Notes: generated from the sequence alone by a model not told the origin. A DNA stretch of 15,045 nt from Chloroflexota bacterium (GCA_023434145.1 JAEYTI010000189.1:1-15045); one strand, 5' to 3'; numbered from the stretch's first letter, positions 5,498 to 13,474 are shown. Numbers and translations: made by a program.

Positions 5498-8374
5498 CTA
5501 TTTCACCGAGAAGGGAACCGCTTCAGAGGTCTGCTCGTTGCCAGCCCGGTCCACCGCTCGGACTTCGAGCACGTGTTCGCCTGGCTTCGCCTGCCAGGAA
5601 AAGACGTATGGTTCCTGCGCCGTTTGCCCCACTACGCGCCCGTCCACGTACCAGATCACCTGATCTACACCAATGCCATCACTTACTTCCGCTCGGAAGA
5701 GAATAGATTTGCCCTGCGCGGTAGAAATTTCTTGCCCGGGCAGTGGATAGGGAATGCGCACCTGTGGGGGCGTGTTATCGACCGTTACCTGGATGGCGGT
5801 GCTCTCGATGCGCTGATTTTCGCGAACCAGCACCAGCCGAATGGCATACAACCCATCGGCTTCTGGAGTTTCCCACACTGCCAGCACGCCACCTTCCACG
5901 GGTGTAACACCATCTGGGCCGACCTGCAGCCAGGTGCTAGGGTTGAGTCCCTGCCCCACCTGAATCTGGTAGAAGCGGAAGCCATCACCCGCCGCGGTGC
6001 CGCGTAGATCCACGCTTCCTCGCACAACGTCATATAACGCCGGTGTAGTGATGCGCGCATCGGGCGAAGTCTCAGGCGGCTGTATGGCATCGTACGCCTC
6101 AGGCGGCAGTGATAACCCGGCAGCCCGCGCCCACGCACCAGCGTTGGCAGGCACAACCATAAAGGTTTGCTCTTCTACGAGCGCCGCCGGAGTGAACACA
6201 GTCGCCAGCCTTCCCGTTTCGCGGTTGATCTGGAAGCTCTGGTAGAGATTATCGGGCGCGGTTGGTTCGCTGCCGTTGAGGAATACCTCGGTGACGATTT
6301 CCGGGCAGTCAGCGGTCGGAAGCAAGCCCGAGGGATCACACACGTCTACTTCACTGATCCCTGGCGGAACTGCCCAACCTTCGGCGGCCAGATCTCTCAC
6401 GGTGTACTGCATCATGCCATGCCACATCCCGGCAGCCATACGCGGATTGAGTTTCAGTTCTCCCTTTGCCGGCAAACCCAACCAGATGACTGTCGCACGC
6501 TGTGGGGTGTACCCAACCGTCCATACCTGAGATCCATCCGCCACTTGGCCCACTTTACCAGCAGAAGGTCGGCCAATCTCTAACGGGTTGGGGTAGCCCA
6601 GGCTGGGCCAGCGGGCGGTCGCGTCGCTCAAAATATGATGGATGAGGTAAGAAAGCTGCTCGCTGACCACCACCTGCACTTCGGGCTGCGAAGCATCCAG
6701 CACCGTCTCGCCGGCCAAATCCACCACATAGCGTACGGTGGCGGGGAGCAGCTCGCCGTTGCCCGATAAACGCTGCCCAACCCGCGTACCCTGATTAGCA
6801 AAAATACCATAGGCTTGCGCAATCTCCAGGGGGGTTACACGCCCGCCGCCGTACAGCAGTTCCGGGCCTGTTTCGTCCGGCAATCCGTTTAATCCTAGCG
6901 CGGCAGAAAGCTTCCACACGTTCTGGCCGCCGATCTGTTGGTACATGCGCGCCAGGGGCGCGAGATAATCGTTCGCCAAGGCTACGCGCAACCGCACCGG
7001 GCCGTGATACGTATCATCCGGGTTGGAGGGTAGGGAGCGATCGTCTTCATCCGGATCAGGAGGAATATCCCACAGCAAGGTGCCCGGGCTGATGGTCGTG
7101 GTGAACCCGGTCACCGCCACAAATGGGCTCAGCAGCGAACCGGGCTCGCGCGGTGAGAGGTACTGCCCTTCGCCATCCAGCGTGGTATCTCCCAGCATTG
7201 CCAGCACTTCGCCGGTGCGCGGGTCGAGCACTACCGCGCTGGAAGCCGTGCCCTCCGGAAGTTTCGGCAGGCCGGGCGGCAAAGTGGGCAACAAGCGCGC
7301 CGATTCACATGGGCTGCCATCCGGCATGGTAAAGACGTCGGATTCCCTTTCCAGGCGCGCAAGCTGGGTACGGGTCAGGCAGATTAGCTCCAGTTGAAGC
7401 GCGTAGTCCATCGTGGTGACAACCTTGAGCCCACCCCGCTCCAGCCGCTCGCGCCCTAACCGGTCGGCAAGGCGATCGACGACCATGCGGGTAAACGCAG
7501 CGGCGGAGGTTGCGTCACGCCCGGCAGCATCTGCGACCTGAAGCGGTGCGAGGGATGCGCGCACGTGCTCTTCCTGGGTGATAACGCGCCGGAGCAGCAG
7601 ATCATCCAGCACGGCTCGCTGCCGTTCCTTTGCGGCATCTGGCGCATCAAGCACGTTGAGCGCCGGAGCCTGTATCGCAGCGACCAGCAGTGCGGCTTCG
7701 GGTAGTGTCAGATGGGCGGCGGGTTTATCCAGGTACAGTTGAGCGGCGGAATCCGCGCCAAACGCCAGATGACCAAACGAAGCGCTGTTTAGATACCACT
7801 CCAAAACCTGCACGTGCCCATAGCGCGCAACTACCTGGGCAGCCAGAATGCGCAAGCGCAAGGCTCGGCGCAGGCTGGGTGGCTCTTGCCACAACAGCAA
7901 GCTGTCTACCAGCCGCTCCGCGATCGTCTCTGGACGGTTGCTGGTAAGCGATCGCAGGCTAAAGCCCGGCGTGGACCAGAAGCCCGGGTCCAGCGCGCCA
8001 ACCGTCACACGGATTAGCTCAGGCGAGAAATACTCTGGCTGGTTTGGGTCGAGCGAAACGTAGCGGCGAGAAATGCCAGGGTTTTCCAGGCTGAGCAGAA
8101 TCTGCCTGCCGGTGCGGTCATAGATGCGGGTCGGCTCCATCAGCAAGCCATCTTGAGGGTCAAGCAATCGCGGGAGCTGCGCCAGCGACGGCAAATCCTG
8201 CACCAGGCTCACATATAACAGTCCCCCTCCAAGCGCCACGGCGAGGATGAACAGCAGCGCAAAGGCGCCACAGCCCAGCCACAAACGACCTGTGCGGCGG
8301 CGCAGGCTGCGTGCCAGGGCTGTTTTTCGGCGTTTCCGGCGGTCAACCAGAGCGTAAAGCTGGATGTGTCGCAC
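5498..8374 (-). CDS. Class A penicillin-binding protein homologue with degenerate active sites and Ig-like tail
   Basis: This 958-residue protein has the full plan of a bifunctional peptidoglycan synthase. It has a basic cytoplasmic tail (1-31), one membrane helix (about 33-57), a glycosyltransferase domain (about 80-260), a transpeptidase domain (about 310-640) and two Ig-like modules (about 774-867 and 870-957). The fold-defining stretches are easy to recognise, for example LEWYLNSASFG (191-201), LTLPEAALL and GLKVVTTMDYALQLEL. The catalytic positions are not conserved. The glycosyltransferase ED-x-x-F reads LDPGF (128-132), and the S-T-x-x-Q-Q motif reads ETIAER. In the transpeptidase, SxxK reads SLLS (413-416), SxN reads DYL (469-471) and KTGT reads KVGQ (607-610). 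It probably cannot make peptidoglycan and may be a scaffold or sensor. Translation begins at a GTG 17 nt after the TPR gene's stop with no visible Shine-Dalgarno site, so it is likely coupled to it. Confidence 0.9.
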   Translation of the reverse strand: MRHIQLYALVDRRKRRKTALARSLRRRTGRLWLGCGAFALLFILAVALGGGLLYVSLVQDLPSLAQLPRLLDPQDGLLMEPTRIYDRTGRQILLSLENPGISRRYVSLDPNQPEYFSPELIRVTVGALDPGFWSTPGFSLRSLTSNRPETIAERLVDSLLLWQEPPSLRRALRLRILAAQVVARYGHVQVLEWYLNSASFGHLAFGADSAAQLYLDKPAAHLTLPEAALLVAAIQAPALNVLDAPDAAKERQRAVLDDLLLRRVITQEEHVRASLAPLQVADAAGRDATSAAAFTRMVVDRLADRLGRERLERGGLKVVTTMDYALQLELICLTRTQLARLERESDVFTMPDGSPCESARLLPTLPPGLPKLPEGTASSAVVLDPRTGEVLAMLGDTTLDGEGQYLSPREPGSLLSPFVAVTGFTTTISPGTLLWDIPPDPDEDDRSLPSNPDDTYHGPVRLRVALANDYLAPLARMYQQIGGQNVWKLSAALGLNGLPDETGPELLYGGGRVTPLEIAQAYGIFANQGTRVGQRLSGNGELLPATVRYVVDLAGETVLDASQPEVQVVVSEQLSYLIHHILSDATARWPSLGYPNPLEIGRPSAGKVGQVADGSQVWTVGYTPQRATVIWLGLPAKGELKLNPRMAAGMWHGMMQYTVRDLAAEGWAVPPGISEVDVCDPSGLLPTADCPEIVTEVFLNGSEPTAPDNLYQSFQINRETGRLATVFTPAALVEEQTFMVVPANAGAWARAAGLSLPPEAYDAIQPPETSPDARITTPALYDVVRGSVDLRGTAAGDGFRFYQIQVGQGLNPSTWLQVGPDGVTPVEGGVLAVWETPEADGLYAIRLVLVRENQRIESTAIQVTVDNTPPQVRIPYPLPGQEISTAQGKSILFRAEVSDGIGVDQVIWYVDGRVVGQTAQEPYVFSWQAKPGEHVLEVRAVDRAGNEQTSEAVPFSVK

Positions 8375-8391
8375 AGGTCAGGTAAGGTCTT

Positions 8392-10170
8392 TTACGGCTT
8401 TTTGGTCGGGGTGGGCGTGCGCGATGGCGCGGTGGTTGCCTTCCCCGTGGCAGTGGCGGACGGTTTCACCGAGGTGGGAGTGGCGGTGGCAAGCGCTTTG
8501 ATCCGCCCCTCGGCAAATGTGATCCACTCCGCTTTGACGCTGGATTTTGGCATCGCCAGCAGCTTTTTGTAATCATTATATGCTACTGCTTCGTAGCCCG
8601 GCAGCGCTTCGAGCGAGCGGGCACGCCACAATAGCCACTCGGCCTTCTCGAGCTCGGTTTTTGCCAAAGCTTTGGCGCTTTCAAAGCGGTTGTAGGCATC
8701 TCCTGGGTAGCCCAACTCCATCAATGCCTGGCCAGCGCCTATTGAAGCCTCGAAGGAGTTGGAATCGGCGCGCAGGGCGGCCTCGAAATCTTTCAGCGCA
8801 TCTTCTGCGCGATCTTTTTTCATGAGCAAGCGAGCACGCTCCAAATGGGCGCCGGTCAACCGGGTATTGAGCCGAAGCGCCTTATCGAGCGCAGAGAGTG
8901 CGTCATCATTTTTGCCCGCACTGAGGTTTGACCGAGCCAGCAGGTACCAGGCTTCGCCGTCCTCCGGCGAATAGGTCAGGTAAGTATTCAGCGGTTCGAG
9001 CGAGCCCTTAAAGTTACCCTGCGCTTGCAACACTTGCCCGATCATCTTATAAGCGGAAAGCAGGGTGAGATCAAGCTGGTTGGCATGCCGAGCATCCTCT
9101 AATGCCTCATCATCGTTGCCCAGCGCCAGGTTCGCTTCGGCCCGGTACAGCCAAACCAGCGGTGAATCCGGCAGCAGAGCGGCAGCCTGATCAAGCACAG
9201 TCAGCGCCACCTTGTTCTCGCCGATGGACAGATAGATCCGTGCCAAATCGATATACACATCGCCAAAGTTCGGATCGCGCTCAGCCGCAGTAAGCAAATC
9301 CGCCACTGCCGCATCAACGGCTTTGGGGTTCGCGGCGAGCCGGGCGCGTGCCCGTCCCAGGTAAGAGGGAGCAAAGTCCGGGTTGGTCTGGATGGCGAGA
9401 TCGTATTGCTCAATCGCCTTGGCGGGGTTCTCCTGGCGGGTGTAAACCTCGCCCAGGTAGTAGAAAATGTCAACAGCGCCCGGCTCGGCGGTCGCCACCT
9501 GCGCGAAATATACTTCCGCCCGTCCCCAATCGCCTGCCTGGAATGCGCGCAAACCAATGCGATAGGCTTCGGATGGGTGAGGGGTGTTGACATAAAGCGG
9601 CGTGGGGGTATAGGTGGCTTTCAACAACGCTGCCAGCGGTGTGGGGCTTCCTCCGCGAACCGTTCGCTGCGTGGGTTCAGGGGTTGACTCTGCCGCAGCA
9701 ACCACAGATGTCACGGTTAGGGTGGGAAGATCGATGACCAGGGGCGCACGGCGCTCTCGGAAAAGGCTACCGCCGGAGGTAATCGCGAAGATGACTAATC
9801 CGACCAAAACCAGCGCGGCAACGCCCATCAGTGCAAGTGTCACTTTCGAAGGTCCGGCAGGAGCATCAGAAATATCACTGGGCAGGCGAACCTGCCAGTT
9901 TTGCCGCTGATAGCGTGCGGGCAGCACCAGAGCCGGGTCGGGCGGCATCGCTCCAAGGATCGCCAGCCCGCGCCTGGCGGCGGCATTCTCAGGATCCAGG
10001 CGCAGTGCTTCCTTCAGGCAGTACGCGCGCTCTTTTCCTGTGTCTACAACCGTGCTCATCCATACCCAGTATTCTGGGTTGTCCTTCACGTGCTGAAGCA
10101 GCCGTGTGAGCAGATCGCGAGCACGAGCGCGGTCACCGTCGTGGATCGCGGTGATCGCTTCCTGAAACAT
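8392..10170 (-). CDS. Membrane-anchored TPR-repeat protein
   Basis: The protein (592 residues from this start) has a short N-terminal TPR-like region (about 1-80, including ARARDLLTRLLQHV and YCLKEALRLDPENAAARRGL). One membrane helix (about 112-132) follows, then a Thr/Pro-rich linker with repeated TPTP-type motifs. A long TPR array (about 200-540) comes next; units such as AIEQYDLAIQTNPDFAPSYLGRA and ALSALDKALRLNTRLTGAHL show the usual A-x-x-x-Y-x-x-A-L-x-x-x-P spacing. A second Thr/Ser/Pro/Lys-rich tail closes it (about 555-592). TPR arrays bind partner proteins; one helix with Pro-rich spacers implies arrays on opposite sides of the membrane. I chose the ATG at 10170 because AGGAAA lies 4 nt upstream. 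An ATG at 10191 (seven residues longer) has no such site but lies 6 nt from a -10 box and could be used without a leader. It is co-transcribed with the PBP-like gene. Confidence 0.88.
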   Translation of the reverse strand: MFQEAITAIHDGDRARARDLLTRLLQHVKDNPEYWVWMSTVVDTGKERAYCLKEALRLDPENAAARRGLAILGAMPPDPALVLPARYQRQNWQVRLPSDISDAPAGPSKVTLALMGVAALVLVGLVIFAITSGGSLFRERRAPLVIDLPTLTVTSVVAAAESTPEPTQRTVRGGSPTPLAALLKATYTPTPLYVNTPHPSEAYRIGLRAFQAGDWGRAEVYFAQVATAEPGAVDIFYYLGEVYTRQENPAKAIEQYDLAIQTNPDFAPSYLGRARARLAANPKAVDAAVADLLTAAERDPNFGDVYIDLARIYLSIGENKVALTVLDQAAALLPDSPLVWLYRAEANLALGNDDEALEDARHANQLDLTLLSAYKMIGQVLQAQGNFKGSLEPLNTYLTYSPEDGEAWYLLARSNLSAGKNDDALSALDKALRLNTRLTGAHLERARLLMKKDRAEDALKDFEAALRADSNSFEASIGAGQALMELGYPGDAYNRFESAKALAKTELEKAEWLLWRARSLEALPGYEAVAYNDYKKLLAMPKSSVKAEWITFAEGRIKALATATPTSVKPSATATGKATTAPSRTPTPTKKP

Positions 10171-10197
10171 GGTTTCCTGAGCACTGGGCATGAGGTA

Positions 10198-10226
10198 AGT
10201 CTAGCATATGCGCGCAGACAGGGCAA
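10198..10226 (-). promoter_or_regulatory. Promoter of the TPR/PBP-like operon
   Basis: On the - strand TTGCCC (10226-10221) and TAGACT (10203-10198) are spaced by exactly 17 nt. The predicted transcription start falls at about 10191, on an ATG, giving either a leaderless message or a ~20-nt leader before the ATG at 10170 with its AGGAAA site. Each hexamer matches consensus at four of six positions. Confidence 0.5.
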
Positions 10227-10246
10227 GCATGCCGAAAGCGGCATGC
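10227..10246. promoter_or_regulatory. Hairpin/dyad between the divergent promoters
   Basis: GCATGCCG (10227-10234) and CGGCATGC (10239-10246) form a perfect 8-bp inverted repeat around AAAG. It abuts the -35 box of the - strand promoter and lies 5 nt from the -35-like TTGCAA of the + strand promoter, so a protein dimer bound here would affect both. It may be an operator; a transcribed hairpin is less likely because both transcripts start outside it. Confidence 0.45.
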
Positions 10247-10251
10247 GGTAA

Positions 10252-10277
10252 TTGCAAACAGAAAGTAAGGTTATAAT
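10252..10277 (+). promoter_or_regulatory. Promoter of the LysM lipoprotein gene, likely leaderless transcript
   Basis: A perfect TATAAT (10272-10277) lies only 7 nt before the ATG at 10285, which puts the predicted transcription start on the start codon. No Shine-Dalgarno site could fit in such a message. TTGCAA at 10252-10257 is the nearest -35-like hexamer, but its spacing of 14 nt is short, so the -10 box carries most of the weight. Confidence 0.5.
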
Positions 10278-10284
10278 TTCTCCG

Positions 10285-11298
10285 ATGAACGACAAACACC
10301 GCATTTCAGGCACAGCCGCGGGGCTGATTCTGCTGGCAGCCATGCTGCTCACCGCCGCGTGCTCGTCCTCACCAACACAACCTGCTTCGACGGCTACAGT
10401 CGAAACAACCGCTCCACGGGCTGGGGGACGTTTCACGCCCTTTCTCACCGCCACGAACACCGTTACCCCCACTCCGCCCGATCCTTCCACATCCACGCCA
10501 CTGCCATCTCCAACGCCAACCCCACGTTCGCACGAGGTGAAGAAGGGCGAAGATATGTTTGGCATTGCCCTGCGCTACGGTATCTCGCTTGATGAGTTGC
10601 GCTCGGCAAACCCAACCGTCGATCCAAACTTCTTGAGCATCGGTACGCTGCTGGTCATCCCCGAATCCCTTACACCGGTACCCTCCACCGAGCAACCCAC
10701 ACCCACCCCGGTGCCGGTGACGTTCGGGCCGATGAACTGCGTTCGTGCCGCGGATGGCGGCGCATGGTGCTTCCAGCCGGTGCAAAATACCCAAGACTAT
10801 GCCTTGGAAAGCCTGCACGCCACATTCCGCCTGACGGATGCCAGCGCGCAAGAAATTGTTGCACAGCAAGCATACCTCCCGTTGGACGTTCTCCCCGCTG
10901 GCGAAACACTACCGATGTACGCCTACTTCACGCCCGAATCAATTGCGGCGCTCGGCGGTCCGTTGACCGGTAGTTCTGAACTGCAAGGAGCGCTGCCGCA
11001 CCGCGAAGATGGTCGCTACCTGCCCTTACAGCTCTCAAACCAGAAGGTGACGATCGGCGCGGATGGCATTTCGGCGCAAATATCAGCAGATGCTACCCTT
11101 GCCAGTGATACGGCAGGCCGCGTGTGGGTGGCAGCCGTGGCTTATGATGCGCAGGGACGAGTTACCGGTGTGCGCCGGTGGGAGATGCCCCCCGGCAGCG
11201 CTTTCGAAAATGGAACGAGCCTGCCGGTCACGTTCGATCTCTACAGTGCGGCAGGCCCGATTGAGCGGGTTGCGTTGTTCGCTGAAGCTCGTCCCTGA
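10285..11298 (+). CDS. LysM-domain lipoprotein
   Basis: This 337-residue protein begins with a lipoprotein signal sequence (hydrophobic 12-24, lipobox LTAAC, Cys at 26). A Thr/Ser/Pro-rich spacer with TPTP repeats follows (about 30-80), then one LysM domain (about 81-126: HEVKKGEDMFGIALRYGISL, DELRSANP, then LSIGTLLVIP). LysM binds the N-acetylglucosamine chains of peptidoglycan or related polymers. After a second TP linker the C-terminal ~190 residues (about 148-337) form a beta-rich domain containing two Cys (in MNCVRAADGGAWCF); its family is not evident to me. The ATG at 10285 is chosen because it begins the signal peptide; an in-frame TTG at 10252 would add 11 polar residues and overlaps the promoter. 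It is divergent from the TPR/PBP-like operon and shares its regulatory region, which suggests a related envelope role. Confidence 0.87.
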   Translation: MNDKHRISGTAAGLILLAAMLLTAACSSSPTQPASTATVETTAPRAGGRFTPFLTATNTVTPTPPDPSTSTPLPSPTPTPRSHEVKKGEDMFGIALRYGISLDELRSANPTVDPNFLSIGTLLVIPESLTPVPSTEQPTPTPVPVTFGPMNCVRAADGGAWCFQPVQNTQDYALESLHATFRLTDASAQEIVAQQAYLPLDVLPAGETLPMYAYFTPESIAALGGPLTGSSELQGALPHREDGRYLPLQLSNQKVTIGADGISAQISADATLASDTAGRVWVAAVAYDAQGRVTGVRRWEMPPGSAFENGTSLPVTFDLYSAAGPIERVALFAEARP

Positions 11299-11301
11299 GC
11301 G

Positions 11302-12765
11302 TTACTGGATATCCCAGATCAGGTAGCTGTCGATCACGCAGATGGGAGTTTCGGAGGGCAGGTTCAGGCAGACCTGGTACGCCAGCCGCGAGCCATTCGC
11401 CACGCCCGGCACCGGAGGAATGGTGACAGACGATAAGCCGTTGATATCGGTGGGGGGAATGGGATAGCGCACGGATGGCTGGTCAGGAATATTGAGCACC
11501 AGCGTTGCTTCCACGCGCTCCAGCGGTTCACTACCGCTTGCCGTTTGCACCTGCATGCGAACCGTTTGCGGTTCTGCGCTGCCAATGTTCGGCTTATCTG
11601 TTGCGACGATGAGTGAAATACGCTCCGGCGAGAAGAAGTTGGTTAGCTCCAGCGTCTCGGCGGGCGGGAAGCGCTTGACGTATTCATCACCCAGCGCCAG
11701 CATGCGCACCTTCAGGCCGTCGGCGGCAGTTGGATCGTACAGCAAGCAGTAGTTCTCAAAACACTGCCGGTATAAATCTAGCCCAGGCAGTTGGTAAACC
11801 TCTGAGATCGGGTTGCCAGAAAGTTCACGCCCGCCATGCTGGGCTACAAAACGATCAAATGGCAAAGGAACGTTATGCCCAAGGCCGTCCTGTACTTCGT
11901 AGAAAACTAACTGATTGTGGCTGACCATTGGTACCAGCGGCTCAACCTGATAACCCAGAATAAGCGAAAGCGGGCGCAGCCGAACTTGCTCGGGGTTATC
12001 CTGCGGGGCATAGAAGGCGGCATTGGAATATACCTGCTCCAGGTTTCCGTCCTCCGCCATGCGGGGTTTCAACAACAAGGTGCCAAAAACACTCGGGCCG
12101 CCAAGGCGGGCAATGCTGGCGGCAAACGGTTGATCCGATGTATTTGATTTTACAATTGCCCAGTACTCATCCAGGCGGTAGGAACATCCGCCGCCACATA
12201 GATACGCGCCGTATGGGATTAGGAAAACTGGCCCGTTTGGGTCGTTGAGATTCTGGTAAAAGCCTACGTTCTCGAAGAACTGTTCTGCGCGCTGGTAATC
12301 CTGGTTGATACGTAGTTGGGTTAGCGGGCTGCCTACATACCGCGCGCCATACAGGCGGTCGTACAGGGGCAGGAACTTCTCGTAAATCACAATTCCGTCG
12401 ACAACCCTGGCATTTTCCGATACTGGGGTATTGACGGGCGTATCCACCGCGATGCCTAACTCACTGCCCAGCGGGTATAGGCTATAGCGATTCTCGCCAA
12501 TGGCATTCGGATCAAAGCACATCAGGGAGCGCTCGGCGTACTGGCATTGTAAATTGTCGCGAATCTGCAGCGGACTGATCGCCGGTCCCAACACCTGATG
12601 CCCGCCCAGTGTATCGTAAAACTCCTTGAATATGGGGTCCACTGGATAGGAACGAGCATTGGGCGTGGGAGTGAGACTCAACCCTTCGGTGCATGCCGAC
12701 AACGAAAAGGCGAATAAGATGACTATAGACCAGAGAACCACTCTTCGCAAATTGCCCACTCCCAT
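11302..12765 (-). CDS. Lipoprotein with four LGFP-like repeats and an Ig-like C-terminal domain
   Basis: This 487-residue protein starts with a lipoprotein signal (hydrophobic 10-22, FSLSAC with Cys at 25). Four copies of a degenerate motif of the form F-x-x-x-Y-x-x-L-G-G-x-x-x-x-G-x-P-[IL]-[ST] follow: FKEFYDTLGGHQVLGPAISP (46-65), FLPLYDRLYGARYVGSPLTQ (131-150), FAASIARLGGPSVFGTLLLK (214-233) and FDRFVAQHGGRELSGNPISE (303-322), spaced about 83-89 residues apart. These resemble LGFP repeats, which are associated with cell-wall surface proteins. Residues ~385-487 look like an Ig-like sandwich (RVEATLVLNIP, then GLSSVTIPPVPG). The start at 12765 is preferred over an ATG seven codons upstream because GGAGGGG sits 5 nt before it. 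Its stop is only 3 nt from the stop of the convergent LysM gene. A surface-binding role is inferred. Confidence 0.85.
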   Translation of the reverse strand: MGVGNLRRVVLWSIVILFAFSLSACTEGLSLTPTPNARSYPVDPIFKEFYDTLGGHQVLGPAISPLQIRDNLQCQYAERSLMCFDPNAIGENRYSLYPLGSELGIAVDTPVNTPVSENARVVDGIVIYEKFLPLYDRLYGARYVGSPLTQLRINQDYQRAEQFFENVGFYQNLNDPNGPVFLIPYGAYLCGGGCSYRLDEYWAIVKSNTSDQPFAASIARLGGPSVFGTLLLKPRMAEDGNLEQVYSNAAFYAPQDNPEQVRLRPLSLILGYQVEPLVPMVSHNQLVFYEVQDGLGHNVPLPFDRFVAQHGGRELSGNPISEVYQLPGLDLYRQCFENYCLLYDPTAADGLKVRMLALGDEYVKRFPPAETLELTNFFSPERISLIVATDKPNIGSAEPQTVRMQVQTASGSEPLERVEATLVLNIPDQPSVRYPIPPTDINGLSSVTIPPVPGVANGSRLAYQVCLNLPSETPICVIDSYLIWDIQ

Positions 12766-13228
12766 TGGAACCCCTCCAACTTCCATACAATTTCTTTATC
12801 GATCCTACCCGGGGATCAGCCATTTATGACATTAAAATTGATCTTCAGGCATAAATCTTGCACTGCAAATCTGTATACGCCAACCCCGTAGACTTTTCTA
12901 CCCCAGGCGCTTGACCGTACTTTATCGTCGGCAAGCCTTCAAATTTTTTGTCTGTTTTGCCTAGCTCACGTTTATAACGGTAGCCCTACATTTCAACATT
13001 CGCAAACTGGTGCCACTGATCAAAGACTTCCAGCATGGTCATGCTCACAATGCCGGTACCCGAGTGGAAGGAAGACCATCGACAAAATGTCGAACAGTCG
13101 GGCTTCCTATTACTGCCTGTAAAACATACACAGGCATCCTTCTGCGAATGGTATAAAAGAAGAGACAACGTTACTTTGCCCAGAGAAACGTGTATATCAA
13201 TAATGCTAGATGATGGTGATTTTGTCTA

Positions 13229-13255
13229 TACGTATATTTACGTAATTTTTACGTA
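13229..13255. repeat. Three helically phased TACGTA palindromes in AT-rich DNA
   Basis: TACGTA occurs at 13229-13234, 13239-13244 and 13250-13255, so successive copies are 10 and 11 bases apart, about one helical turn. The second and third also form an inverted repeat, ATTTACGT/ACGTAAAT, around a T run. Such an array could bind a protein on one face of the helix, but there is no flanking gene start close by. A fourth TACGTA is at 13369-13374. Confidence 0.4.
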
Positions 13256-13372
13256 AATTTAATGTCACAGAATAAGCATTCAAAAGATATAACACAAAAA
13301 CCAATACAAAACTTTCGGTCAACCGTTCTAAATTGACTCAAGAGCATCTTCTCGATGATACCATAAGATACG

Positions 13373-13400
13373 TAAGGGCAACGGTTCGCCGTTGCCCTTA
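13373..13400. repeat. 12-bp hairpin with TTCG loop, REP-like or terminator
   Basis: TAAGGGCAACGG (13373-13384) and CCGTTGCCCTTA (13389-13400) pair perfectly around TTCG. The GC-rich stem would be very stable in RNA from either strand. No T run follows in either direction. Short palindromes of this look are often dispersed intergenic repeats in bacterial genomes; only one copy is seen here. Confidence 0.55.
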
Positions 13401-13410
13401 TCGTAAATCT

Positions 13411-13423
13411 ATACCATTGGTAT
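13411..13423. repeat. Short palindrome ATACCA-T-TGGTAT
   Basis: A perfect 6-bp inverted repeat with a one-base centre sits between the two larger hairpins, 10 nt after one and 13 nt before the other. It is too tight to form a hairpin and is more plausible as a protein-binding site, or as chance. Confidence 0.3.
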
Positions 13424-13436
13424 CGACCCAGTGATT

Positions 13437-13474
13437 TTTTGTGTTTGTGTGATCTACGTCGCACAAACACAAAA
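13437..13474 (-). terminator. Hairpin downstream of the DUF3048 gene
   Basis: TTTTGTGTTTGTGTGA (13437-13452) pairs with TCGCACAAACACAAAA (13459-13474), giving a 16-bp stem with one G-T pair and a 6-nt loop. It begins 18 nt past the stop of the - strand DUF3048 gene and is the first structure its transcript would meet. The transcript ends in an A run rather than a U run, so it may protect the 3' end or need a helper factor instead of being a textbook intrinsic terminator. Confidence 0.5.

Noticed and set aside
5498..8374. Annotating the PBP-like gene as a broken pseudogene
   Set aside because: The frame is intact for 958 codons, the domain order and structural motifs are complete, and losses are confined to catalytic positions, so a pseudoenzyme is the better description.
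12986..13256. Two small overlapping frames (60 codons on -, 73 codons on +) in the intergenic gap
   Set aside because: They have no ribosome binding site, no recognisable domain, and one runs into the AT-rich repeat. I considered a transposase remnant but could not match any motif.
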